Origin: a virus
DNA: 28,313 nt
Strand: one strand, 5' to 3'
IMG/VR virus record: IMGVR_UViG_3300028596_000053
Span: 1-28,313 of that record
In this document: positions 12,259 to 21,500 of the stretch, piece by piece
Layout: each line of letters begins with the position of its first letter
Numbering within the stretch: position 1 is the first letter of the stretch
Notes under the pieces: model-generated
What the model was told of the DNA's origin: nothing
The model's input: only the letters and a program-made list of their open reading frames with translations
The model's database searches: none
Translations under genes and position numbers: made by a program

Positions 12259-12485
12259 TGGGCCAGCAGATCAGCATCGAGGATGCCCTCGCCGCGTTCC
12301 GTAAGCGGTACGGCGAGGTCGCCGACGAGAACGTCCTCCTGCGGGCCCACGTCTCCATCCTGGAGCAGCGGGTGGCCGCACTGGAGGAGGAGAACGCGGG
12401 GTTCCTGTCGGCGGCTCAGGGTCCTGCGGCTAGTGACTCCGATCCTGCGCCGGCCGACGGGTACGACGCGAGGAAGCGTAGTTAG
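12255..12485 (+). CDS. Small coiled-coil protein ending the cassette (76 aa)
   Basis: MGQQISIEDALAAFRKRYGE is followed by a heptad-rich stretch, NVLLRAHVSILEQRVAALEE (about 24-48), that should form a two-stranded coiled coil, then an unstructured Ala/Ser/Asp tail. GTG 12255 gives a 4-bp GTGA overlap with the previous stop; ATG 12258 is the alternative. It resembles the small coiled-coil proteins found in many phages with no assigned role. It might be an oligomerisation partner for the transferases. It ends only 10 nt before the convergent minus-strand gene. Confidence 0.7.
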   Translation: MMGQQISIEDALAAFRKRYGEVADENVLLRAHVSILEQRVAALEEENAGFLSAAQGPAASDSDPAPADGYDARKRS

Positions 12486-12495
12486 TTGTCTTCGG

Positions 12496-12726
12496 TCACA
12501 GGGCCGTCCCATCCACGTCGAGCCTTGTGACGCTGGCGACCGTCGTGCTCCAGAGCGTCGCCACGGCGTCGGCAAAGTCCTGCACTTTGGCGTCGACCGA
12601 GGACGGGCCGGCGGAACTCGCTTGCGCGTTGAAGCCGATCGTGATCGGCGAGTTCTCGCCCGCTCCGTTGAAGAGGATCTGGTAGACGGGGAATTGGGTG
12701 TTGAGATCGTCGAAGTTGGCGGCCAT
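12496..12726 (-). CDS. Small virion-associated hypothetical protein (76 aa)
   Basis: MAANFDDLNTQFPVYQILFN and the later DAKVQDFADAVATLWSTTVA give a strand-rich start and a C-terminal helix. The ATG has GGAG 7 nt upstream, and the gene follows the fibre gene by 10 nt on the same strand, so it is the last gene of the tail operon. No known fold is recognised. Its place after a fibre suggests a fibre chaperone or small tail component, but that is context only. Confidence 0.7.
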   Translation of the reverse strand: MAANFDDLNTQFPVYQILFNGAGENSPITIGFNAQASSAGPSSVDAKVQDFADAVATLWSTTVASVTRLDVDGTAL

Positions 12727-12736
12727 GACTTGTCTC

Positions 12737-13840
12737 CTAGGCGATGCGCTCGAAGATGACGCGGGCGGTGAGCGTGTTACTGGCGCTTGCCGCCGCCCAT
12801 TGAGCGGTGATGACGAATGCGGTGGACGCAGTGGTGTCGCGGGTTACTGTGCCGTCAGTGGAGACGAGTTGAACGCCGCCCCCGACGCTGCCCGAGGCGC
12901 CTCCGACGGATCCGGTGTCCTGCGTATTGCGGTTTTCCTGGAGCATCGCGAACCATGTGCCGGACGCTCCCGTGGAGACGCAGACGAGGTCTGTCTGGAC
13001 GACGGATTCCTTGTTGGTCTGCCCTGTCCCGCTGAGTGTGGTGGGCCCCAAGGCTCCGAGTGCGGTTCCGGCGACGCCGCCGAGCCGGGCACGCCAGGTG
13101 AGTTGCGCGGATGCCAGGAACGACACGTTGGCGATCAGGCGGGCGCGGTAGGTGGCACCGACGACGGCGTCATTCGCGGGGATCGTGAACGTGCCGACCA
13201 CCGTCTCCGTGGTCGTATTCGCCACGGTGGTTGCCGCCGCGGTGAGCGCGTTCTGGTAGGTCGCCGACCCGATAACGAGGCCGGCGCTGGTGCCGGTGAT
13301 GGCGAGCCGGCCAGCGCCAGTACGGGCGAGTGCGACGTCTGTCGATGCAGCGCCACCCGGCCCCCAGGCCATAGCCCCGTCCGCGTTGACGAACCACCTG
13401 CTTGCCGTGTCGCCGGTGACGCGGGCGGAGAAGGAGTTGTTGCCGGCGCTGCTGCGGTAGGAGCGGAACAGTCCCTCGGTGGCCCAGGCTCCGGCGGCGT
13501 CGCGGCGTAGGTTGGTGTCCCCGCCAAGCGTGATGGAGGAACCGCTCGCGAGGTCGAGATCACCGCCGTAGGTGCCGGAGCTGTTGGGGATCTCCACCCA
13601 CGATGCGGATGCGGGGGCGGTTCCGTTGGAGAAGTAGCTGCGGTACGAGGTGTCGGACTCGGCGATCGCCTTGCCCGGGTAGGGGCTGCCGGGCCGGGTT
13701 GACGACGTGACGACCTGGAAGCCGACCGCCGCATCCAGCTTGTCCAGGTTTTGCCCAATATCCTGGGTGTAGGAGACGTCCTCAGAGCCGTCCGAAGCCG
13801 ACTTGTACATGCCGAGGCGGGTAGTGGGGCTGTCAGGCAC
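12737..13840 (-). CDS. Tail fibre / minor tail protein (367 aa)
   Basis: The N-terminus (TTRLGMYKSASDGSEDVSYT, then DIGQNLDKLDAAVGF) is a typical phage fibre attachment start. SPYPGKAIAESDTSYRSYFS, GTYGGDLDLASGSSITLGGD and WFVNADGAMAWGPGG are repetitive beta-helix-like fibre sequence. The C-terminal half (about 200-367) looks like a knob rich in Thr/Ser/Gly strands, ending VIFERIA. The composition (few Lys or Cys, many Gly, Ser, Thr) fits a trimeric receptor-binding fibre. It overlaps the 193-aa gene by 8 bp. It probably contacts the host surface; the receptor is unknown. Confidence 0.8.
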   Translation of the reverse strand: MPDSPTTRLGMYKSASDGSEDVSYTQDIGQNLDKLDAAVGFQVVTSSTRPGSPYPGKAIAESDTSYRSYFSNGTAPASASWVEIPNSSGTYGGDLDLASGSSITLGGDTNLRRDAAGAWATEGLFRSYRSSAGNNSFSARVTGDTASRWFVNADGAMAWGPGGAASTDVALARTGAGRLAITGTSAGLVIGSATYQNALTAAATTVANTTTETVVGTFTIPANDAVVGATYRARLIANVSFLASAQLTWRARLGGVAGTALGALGPTTLSGTGQTNKESVVQTDLVCVSTGASGTWFAMLQENRNTQDTGSVGGASGSVGGGVQLVSTDGTVTRDTTASTAFVITAQWAAASASNTLTARVIFERIA

Positions 13841-14414
13841 GGGTGTCCTCCTTCATGCCCCGGTGGCGCGCCTCGGGGTCAAAGACAATGTCCGGCTGGG
13901 GCATCGGCGCCTCGCCCCGGGCGCTGCGGCGTGCGGCATCCACGAGCGCCGCCTTCTGCCGCAAGCCTTCGTCGGTGACGCCCTGCTGTCTGACTGCGTC
14001 GAGGGGATCCGTCTTGCCCTTGGGGGCCTTCACCTGCACACGGGTCTTGGCGTCGCTGATACGAATGCGGTGTGCGTCGCGCGCATCCTTGATGGTGTCC
14101 GCGTTATGGAGGGTGATCGGCTCGTAGTCGATGGTTGGGCCGGGCTTGCGGACGACCATGCCGGCGCGCACGGCCGCGTCATCCCGGGCTTGCAGTGGGT
14201 CCGCTGGGCTGGTGGCGAAAGGCTCGTGCAGCACTATGTCCAGCGCCTCGTCGACGTCGCCCAGCTCGTACTCGGCCATGCGCCATTCGATCGCCGCGGG
14301 CGGGAAGGCGTGGCAGTGGACAGCGCCGTCCGGTTTGAGCATGGACACCAGCCAGATCGGCGTTCCCTGCCTGTTCCACGTCTTCTCGGCGCTCTGCACC
14401 ACGTATTCGTCCAT
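13833..14414 (-). CDS. Conserved phage tail-region protein (193 aa)
   Basis: MDEYVVQSAEKTWNRQGTPI then WLVSMLKPDGAVHCHAFPPA and WRMAEYELGDVDEALDIVLHEPF form a compact N-terminal domain. The C-terminal half is helical and charged (DAHRIRISDAKTRVQVKAPK, GLRQKAALVDAARRSARGEA). I choose ATG 14414 because the longer frame reads into the tail tip gene. It lies between the tail tip protein and the fibre. I recall similar proteins in Streptomyces phages at this position as hypothetical or minor tail proteins. It may be a fibre assembly or attachment factor. No enzymatic motif is seen. Confidence 0.7.
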   Translation of the reverse strand: MDEYVVQSAEKTWNRQGTPIWLVSMLKPDGAVHCHAFPPAAIEWRMAEYELGDVDEALDIVLHEPFATSPADPLQARDDAAVRAGMVVRKPGPTIDYEPITLHNADTIKDARDAHRIRISDAKTRVQVKAPKGKTDPLDAVRQQGVTDEGLRQKAALVDAARRSARGEAPMPQPDIVFDPEARHRGMKEDTRA

Positions 14415-14422
14415 GCTGTTCC

Positions 14423-17299
14423 TCAGATCCTGAAGCACCAGAAGTAGACCGCCCATGCGCCGCTGGCGGCTGGGTTGATGGTGAGGGTGAAGCCGGTGGT
14501 GTCTGATGCCGTGATCGCATACGAGTGGACGATGTCGTCGCGGATCGATGTGATCGGCAGCGGCTGTGTGAGCATGGTCGGGCCATAGGTTGCGCTGAAG
14601 CTGGTCGCCCCAGATGTCGCGTTGACGCTGCCTGTGAATAGGCCCTCGTAGCTTTCGGCGGCTGCAAAGTCGCGCCATCGACCGAAGTGCCTGGTCTGGT
14701 TCGACTGGAAGTAGAAATGGTTTGTCGTAGCGTCGGTGCCGTCGTTCCAGCCGATCCGGGCGTTAGACGAGGTCGCCTGGTAGATGCCGCCGTCGAGGCC
14801 GTCGGAGTTGAAGCCGGCGTAATACATGTCGGACTCGAAGCGCATGTAGCCGCCGCGGCGGTCCTGGCCTTCGGTGACGACGGCGATCTCGCTCGTGCCG
14901 TTGGCGAGGAAGACCCTCGCGTAGACGTCGGTCCCCCCGCCGTCGTCGAATAGGCCACTGTTGACGCCCATGTTGGCGTCTGTGCCGCCGCTGCTGGCGT
15001 TGATGTAGGCGTAGTTGCTGCCCTCGTTGGCGAAGAACCGCAGCTCCGGGAGGAATGTGGCGGTCGGGTTGATCTCCAGCCGCTTTCCGGACGACCCGGA
15101 GACGATCTGTCCGACGATGTTCACATTCCCTGTCGTGGCGTCAGCGAAGAAGGTGCGCGTACCGCCGGCGTCGTACAGCTCGTAGCCGTCAATGGACATG
15201 CGGGCTCGGGCGCCGGTGTCTGCCGTCTTGATTTCGCCGGCCATCACCCAGGATGCGGAGATCTCTCCAGCCGTCACCTTGGACACGGTGAGGTCGGAGA
15301 TGTGGGCGTCGTCGATGAGCAGGGCGGTCGCGGAGGCCGCGTCGGACGGCCCGGACTTGTTGCCGGTTTTATCGACGGCGACGACGCGCACGTAGCGGGT
15401 GGATGTCTCCTCGACCTGCACGGTTGTCACGGCAGGGATCTGCGCCTGGATCATGCCAGCAGTGGCGTTGACCTTCGCCTTGAGAGTCGACTCGGACGGC
15501 GTGAAGCCGGGCTCGTAGTCGACGTGGATCTCAAGGTGCTGGAGATCTGACTCCAGGTTGTAGGTGCCGCCGCTGGACTTGCCGAGCGCGTGCGTGATCT
15601 GCAGGGCGATCCGCGACCCTGCCACCGACGGCGCAGCCGGCGTGGACGGCGGGATGTTGTCCTCGGAAGCGACGAACGTCGTCGTGTTCGACCAGGCGCC
15701 GACGTTGCCTGCCTTGTCGACGGCGCGGATCTGCACGTCGTAGCCGACACCCGGCGACAGGTCGTTGAGCTGTGCCGTCGACTCGCCCCAGGGAACGTAG
15801 GCGGTCTGCCACTGGCCGGTGGGGGCGACGAATGGCTGGCCCCAGGTCTCCATGTCGGACCAGCTGATCTGCGAGACCTGCGTCCACGTCGCCGGGTAGA
15901 TCATGTCGGCGTCGACGGCGTACCGGATCTCATAGTGGTCGCCGTCGAGGATGGTGGAGCCGTCGATGTTGAGGGGGGCGTTCCAGGCGATGATGATGCG
16001 GGCCCGGGTGTAGCCGCGGGAGTCCAGGTAGGCGGAGCCCTCGAACGGTTCGACGAACGCAGGCACTCCAGGGACCGAGGTGTCCTGGCTGGGACGTGAG
16101 CCGACCGGCTGGGCACCGGAGCCCTCGAGGGCGCGGGCGAACCCGCCGACCGTGACGTAGACGGTGTGGGAGCCGTCCCACTCCACATGGTCGGTGAGGT
16201 CGTACCAGACACCATCAGCGTCCCGGTAGGCGACCGTATATCCCTCGGTGAGCGGCCACTTGGCCTCCGTCACCTGCAACTTGATCGGGTTGAGGCGCTC
16301 ACCGCGGAAGGTGATCTCCTGGTCCGGGTCGACAAGGCCAGCGTTCGGGTCCCACACCCACACGTAGTCGCCGACGTTGAAGGACCCCTCGATGTAGAAG
16401 TTGTCGGTCTCGACGACCAGCTCGTCCTGACTGGCCAGGTACTGCGACAGCAGGAGTTCGGCGCGGGTGTCGGCGAGGGTGACCCCGGTGTCGGACTCGG
16501 ATGCGAGGCGGGTGAGCTTCAGGGCGTTGCCGTGGATGTCCTTGTACGGGTTCAGGCCGGGCGAGATGTCCGCTGTGCCGGTGGCGATTGACTCGCCCTC
16601 GCCCTCGGCGAGGAGTACGACGCGGGTGGTGAAGTCCTCCATGTCGCGGGTCACGCCGAACGCGCCCGGCACCGACTCGATCCCGGATGTGTCCTTGCCG
16701 GCGGTCTTGCGGGAGATCACGCACCGCGGGTCGGTGACGTACAGGTCCGTCTCAGGGCCGGCGTCGAGGGTGCCGTCGCCGTTGACGCGCCAGCCCACCT
16801 TCTGCCCTGACGAGGCGGTGAAGGTGTCGCAGACGTACTGGATCGCCTTGCGCGGAGTCTCGTACTGGTGGCGGCCCGAGTAGGCGCCGGGGACGCTGTA
16901 GATGGTGCCTGCGGTGACGGCGCCGGAGGCGGGCAGCAGCTGGTTGACGGTGGATGCGAAGGTGGCGGACGCTGGGGTGACGGCGTTCTCGTAGATGGCG
17001 CCCTTGCCGTCGCCGTCGTCATCGCCGAGCCAGAACGCCATGCCGACGCCGGCAAGCTCGTAGCCCTGCTCGACGACCTTGGTGCGGCGGTCGTCGCCGG
17101 AGTTGCCGCGTTCGCGGACTACGCCGACGTAGCGGGCCGCGGTGAGGAGGTTGTCGCCGTACTGGGCGGGGTCGAGGCGGCCGGGGATGAACGCGACGTG
17201 CCCGAAGAAGTCGATCGCATCCCATACATCGGGCGGGGTGGTCGACTTGAGGGTGAGGTCCCAGGAGCCGAGAGCGTTCAGGACGTCATTGACCGGCAT
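14423..17299 (-). CDS. Tail tip / central fibre-type minor tail protein with fibronectin-like domains (958 aa)
   Basis: The N-terminal third (MPVNDVLNALGSWDLTLKST to about residue 350) resembles actinophage proteins that form the tail-tip hub (KAIQYVCDTF, YIEGSFNVGDYVWVWDP). Residues about 430-660 contain two fibronectin type III-like repeats: RARIIIAWNAPLNIDGSTIL with GVGYDVQIRAVDKAGNVGAW, and the VEETSTRYVRVVAVDKTGNK strand set. The stretch DAHISDLTVSKVTAGEISAS (about 668-690) is the common linker seen in phage tip proteins before the fibre part. The C-terminal 250 residues are Gly/Asn/Thr-rich fibre (ATSSNARIGWNDGTDATTNH). It probably binds the cell surface. It follows the first minor tail gene by 3 nt. 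Confidence 0.85.
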   Translation of the reverse strand: MPVNDVLNALGSWDLTLKSTTPPDVWDAIDFFGHVAFIPGRLDPAQYGDNLLTAARYVGVVRERGNSGDDRRTKVVEQGYELAGVGMAFWLGDDDGDGKGAIYENAVTPASATFASTVNQLLPASGAVTAGTIYSVPGAYSGRHQYETPRKAIQYVCDTFTASSGQKVGWRVNGDGTLDAGPETDLYVTDPRCVISRKTAGKDTSGIESVPGAFGVTRDMEDFTTRVVLLAEGEGESIATGTADISPGLNPYKDIHGNALKLTRLASESDTGVTLADTRAELLLSQYLASQDELVVETDNFYIEGSFNVGDYVWVWDPNAGLVDPDQEITFRGERLNPIKLQVTEAKWPLTEGYTVAYRDADGVWYDLTDHVEWDGSHTVYVTVGGFARALEGSGAQPVGSRPSQDTSVPGVPAFVEPFEGSAYLDSRGYTRARIIIAWNAPLNIDGSTILDGDHYEIRYAVDADMIYPATWTQVSQISWSDMETWGQPFVAPTGQWQTAYVPWGESTAQLNDLSPGVGYDVQIRAVDKAGNVGAWSNTTTFVASEDNIPPSTPAAPSVAGSRIALQITHALGKSSGGTYNLESDLQHLEIHVDYEPGFTPSESTLKAKVNATAGMIQAQIPAVTTVQVEETSTRYVRVVAVDKTGNKSGPSDAASATALLIDDAHISDLTVSKVTAGEISASWVMAGEIKTADTGARARMSIDGYELYDAGGTRTFFADATTGNVNIVGQIVSGSSGKRLEINPTATFLPELRFFANEGSNYAYINASSGGTDANMGVNSGLFDDGGGTDVYARVFLANGTSEIAVVTEGQDRRGGYMRFESDMYYAGFNSDGLDGGIYQATSSNARIGWNDGTDATTNHFYFQSNQTRHFGRWRDFAAAESYEGLFTGSVNATSGATSFSATYGPTMLTQPLPITSIRDDIVHSYAITASDTTGFTLTINPAASGAWAVYFWCFRI

Positions 17300-17302
17300 T
17301 CG

Positions 17303-18508
17303 TCACCGCCTCACCGCGTAGATCGTTTCCGGTAGGCAGGCGATATACATGTTCCGCAGGTCGGTGGCCGCGTCGCCGGACACGGCGCTGCTGCCACCGG
17401 CGGCGACACCGATCCAGAAGTCCAGCGTGGTCGTCGCGGCCTTCTGCACGCCACCGTTGGTGTGGGCGGTGAAGGTGTGGGCTGACCCTGCCGCGAACTT
17501 GTTGCCGTCAGCGTCGTTGCTCGTCGCTACGACGTACCCGGACGCGGCGAACGACGTGTTGGTCTCGCTGCTGGACCGGTAGGCGGCCAGGGTGTTCGAC
17601 GTCGTGGTCTGCAGGTAGCCCTCGACGGTGCGGGATCCGCGGCGCAGTGTGAGGTCCAGCGTGGCGCGGCCAGGGCTGAGACCCTTGGTCAGGCGGAGGA
17701 TGACGTGCTCGCAGTCGTTGCGCAGCAGGGTTGCTCCATCCCATGAGGTGATGGAGGAGGCGGAGCCGGCCACGCTGACGTTCCACAGCTTGGAACGCCA
17801 TGCGCCGCCCGTGTAGGCCTGTACGTCGAGCGAGGCGGACGCGCTGATGGAGATGTTGACCAAGCCGTTCGTCAGCGCCCATCCGGTAGGCGACAGGGGC
17901 TGGTCGACACCGCAGACCTCGGTGCCGCTCGAGGTGAGCCGCACGCGGCCGTTGAGGTAGTTCGCCGGCGTGCAGCCCCAGCGCGGTGACGCCCCGGTCG
18001 GGATGCCGCGGTACACGGTGATGGCGCCGTCGGCTCCGGTGCGGGTCATCGTCGTCGGGTTGGAGGTGCCGGTCTGGTAGCCGTAGTGGCCGATCGGCGG
18101 GGCGTGCCAGCGCTCCCCCGTCAGGGAGAAGTCGTTGACGCGGATGGCGCCGGTGAGCCTGGACTGCAGGTCGATCTCGGTGTCGGAGCCGAGCCGGGTC
18201 AGGCCGAGCTTCCAGTCGCTAGTAACGACGTCGGTGCGCCATTCCGTGTACTCGGCCGACACCGAGTTGATCTGCACGAAGCAGTTCCGCTCGGGTTTGT
18301 CAGTGAAGGTGAGCGGGAGTACGCAGCCACCTTCGAGTGCGGTCACATTGTCGTGCCTCCACACCAACTGCGCGCGCGTGAGGGGCGGGCTGGACTCCTG
18401 CCCTTCGAGGTCGAGGGTCCTCGAGGTGCCCGCCTGCTCGCTCTCCTTGAATGTCTCACGCAGCAGGAGGCGCCCGATGGTGAGGTCTCCCCAGTCTCCC
18501 TGCGGCAT
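17303..18508 (-). CDS. Minor tail protein, probable distal tail component (401 aa)
   Basis: Encoded directly after the tape measure (TGATG overlap at 18506-18510), the position of the distal tail (Dit-like) protein in siphoviruses. QGDWGDLTIGRLLLRETFKE opens the protein; long beta-rich stretches follow (CVLPLTFTDKPERNCFVQIN, LNGRVRLTSSGTEVCGV, GRATLDLTLRRGSRTVEGYL). No catalytic motif is seen. The length exceeds the simplest Dit (about 250 aa), suggesting an additional carbohydrate-binding-like domain in the C-terminal half (SWDGATLLRNDCEHVILRLT). The call is mainly from gene order, with general likeness to actinophage minor tail proteins. Confidence 0.8.
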   Translation of the reverse strand: MPQGDWGDLTIGRLLLRETFKESEQAGTSRTLDLEGQESSPPLTRAQLVWRHDNVTALEGGCVLPLTFTDKPERNCFVQINSVSAEYTEWRTDVVTSDWKLGLTRLGSDTEIDLQSRLTGAIRVNDFSLTGERWHAPPIGHYGYQTGTSNPTTMTRTGADGAITVYRGIPTGASPRWGCTPANYLNGRVRLTSSGTEVCGVDQPLSPTGWALTNGLVNISISASASLDVQAYTGGAWRSKLWNVSVAGSASSITSWDGATLLRNDCEHVILRLTKGLSPGRATLDLTLRRGSRTVEGYLQTTTSNTLAAYRSSSETNTSFAASGYVVATSNDADGNKFAAGSAHTFTAHTNGGVQKAATTTLDFWIGVAAGGSSAVSGDAATDLRNMYIACLPETIYAVRR

Positions 18509-21500
18509 CAGCGGCGCCTGCCCTTCTGGTAGTCGAGGAGTGCGTCGTTGAAGTCCTTGACCATGGCCTGCGCGAACGCCTTCCGCTCGGCGGCGGTGGG
18601 CAGCGTCATCGTGTTGAACGTGGCTGTCAGGTTGACCGTCGGCGCCGCAGTTGCAGGGGCAGCCGAGGTGGCGCCGGTCAGGAGTGCGGGCCGCACGCGC
18701 AGCCCGGCCGTGTTCCCGGCGAGGAGTGTGTTGCCGGCGGCGGCCCGCTTGACCCAGCCCTGCTCGACGCCTTGGAAGGCGAAGTCGCCGATGGGTTCCA
18801 TGACCTTGCTCGGGCTCTTGATCCCGAGGGCCTTCTTGATGGCCTTCTCCATCGACTTGGCGATGGCCATCATCGAGGCTTCGATGGCCTTCTGCTGCGA
18901 TGTCAGGCCCTTCACGAGGCCCTCGGCGGCACGGATCCCGGCCCCGTACATGGCGTCCGCGGTCACGGTGCCAGCCTTGCTGGCGGATGCCTCGAGCTGC
19001 TTCTGCAGGGCGTTGATCTCGGCGATCTGGGCGGGGGTGGCGTTGAGGAGGGACTGGGCGGTCGCCATGCCGCCGCCGGTGACGCCGGCCGCGGCGATGT
19101 CGGAGATGGCGGTGGCGTTGAGGCCGCGCGCTTTGAGCTGCTCGAGCTGCTTGGCGAACTCGGTGGTGCGCCCGGTGTCGGAGCGCAGCTGGTTGATGAG
19201 GGTGTCGGCGCTGGTCCCGTACTTGCCGATCTTGGTGATGTTCCCGAAGCCAACCAGCGACGAGGTCACGGACGTCTTGAGGGTGTCGAACTTGCCCTTC
19301 AGGTCGTCGAGGCTCGTCTTCGCCTTCTCCAGACTGGCGGTGACCTTGTCGTACTGGTCGTTCAGGGAGAACAGCTTCTTGGCGCTGGAGGTGATCTGCC
19401 CCTGCAGGGCGGCGTTCGTCTTCTTCGAGAACCCGGCCTTCGACACCTGGGTCTGCAGCTGGTTGAGGAAGTCCACCAGTGCGGACTCGGAGCGCTCCTT
19501 GCCGAGCTTGCTGCTGATCTCCGCGTTCTGCACCCCAGCGAAGATCGACATGTCGGTGAGGGTGGACTGGCCCTTCAGGAAGCTCTTGGCCTCCTTCTGC
19601 GACTGGATCGCAGCCTTCTGCTTCTCGGTGAGCTTGCCACCCTTCGCGAAGCCAGGCAGGCGCAGTCGCCCGGAGTTGACGGCATCCATGAACCGCACGC
19701 CGTACTTCGCCACGGCCGCGGACCGCATCACGTATTCGGTGTTGGAAACCATGGCGGCTGCGCCGGAACCCATCATGGCGAGGATGCTGTCCGAGGTGCC
19801 CGAACCGGGGCCGTCGACATAGCCGCCCATCGGGAACGCCTGCACCGATCCGCCGGATGCGTAGCGGCGTACCCGGCCGCCGGTCGCATACCGGCCGGAC
19901 GGCCCGAGGAAGGATGCGCCGTCGGAGCGGTAGTGGTAGGTGATGTTGTGGTTCGTGTACGTGTTAGCGGTCTTGCCGTTGAGCTTGTCCAGCGCCGACC
20001 GCACTGCGCCGATCGAGCCCAGGGACTTGCCGTTCGCAGTGAACACCTGCGTCTGACCGTCGGGGAGCTGCTTCGTCTTCAAGCCCACGGCCTCGAGCGC
20101 CTTGATGGCGGCGGCGTTCAAGGTGTCGACCCTGACGCTCTTCGCGCCGGGCGTCTTACGGATCTCCGCCTGCACCGCCTGGAGTCCGGTGATCGCCTCC
20201 TGCCGCTCGGCTTTGATCATCGTCTTGACCTCGGACGGGACGCCGAGCAACTTGTTGACGTACTCCTCGGCCGCCTTCTTGTTCCCGCCGAACGCCTCCG
20301 TCGCCAACCGCATCATCGTGGAGCGGAGCTTGTCGGACTTGCTGGTCATGGCAGCGAGGGACTCGCCAGCCGCAAGCCCCGACGCAACCATCTCGTCGTG
20401 CCCCTTGGCCGCCGCCGACATGGCCTGGCCGTTCGCCTGACCGGCCGCTGTGTCCAAGTTGAGGGTGGCGCCGTGCTCCTTGAACGAGGCGGTGAGCGCG
20501 TCGATGCCGGCCTCGAACTGGATCTGCGCGTCATACGCCGATCGGTTCACGTCGTTCAGGGCGAGTATGCTGGCCCGCAATCCGTCCGCCGCGCTCTTCT
20601 GCGCGTCCAGCTTCGCCTTCGTCGCCAGGGCCTGCTGTCCGAAGACGCCCATGCCGGCTGCTGCGAGCTCCGCCTCAGCCTTCAGTCCGGCCGCCGCCGC
20701 GTTGTACTCCGGGAAGGCAGCGTTGAAGTCCTTCAGGGACATGCCGCCCGCGAGCGCCGCCGCCTTGAAGGACCGGAACTGCTCGGCCGCCTGGTTCGCA
20801 TAGCCGTTCGTGGCCATCGCCGCGAGCCCCTGGTCGAACGACTTGAAGTCGTCCTTCGTGGCGCCGACGCTCTTCGTCCCGCGCACCAGGTCGTCGAGCT
20901 TCGTGACTGCCGTGTCGGCGAACGCGCCCAGCCCGGAGAACGCCAGGAACGGCTCCGCCTTCTCGAGAGCCGCGGACTCCGTCCGAAGCTTCCCGAGCTT
21001 GGCGACGAAGCCGTCCATGTCGCCGAAGGTGGCCTTCAGCTCCCCCGTGAACTTGCCCGTGGCCGACAGGGTCTTGAGGGAAGCCGTCAGCTTGTCGACG
21101 TCCGGCGGTGCGCCGCGTGACGCCTTCGCCAGTTCGTTGATGGCGAAAGCGCCGATGCCGAGGACGCCCAGGCTGCCGCCGACCTTCTGCAGCAGCGTCA
21201 TCCGCTGCGTCACACCGGCGATCGCGGAGCCGACCCCGCCGAACCGTGCAGCGCGCACGAACGCCGTCAGGTTGGCGACCGCGGCAGATGATGCGGCGGC
21301 TGCAACGCCGGCCATGCCGACCTTCAACAGCTTCATCCCCGCGTAGAGCTGCAGGATGGTGCTGAGGACTTCGGGGGGGATGGCGTTGACCATCTTCGCG
21401 AAGGCGTTCGCCACGGACAGGACGCTGACGCCGACGTCGGAGGCGCCGACGATGAGGTTCGTGAGGGCGCGTGCGAGGTTGCGGAGCGTCTCGCCGACGA

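Noticed and set aside
6786-12495. The plus-strand cassette as a segment inverted by the serine recombinase
   Set aside because: I looked for inverted repeats or TTCTCGACA copies at both borders and saw none, and the cassette genes are not fibre alternatives.
18772-21120. Long plus-strand frame (782 codons) opposite the tape measure
   Set aside because: Arg/Leu/Gly-rich composition from antisense of an Ala-rich helical gene, without ribosome site or domain.
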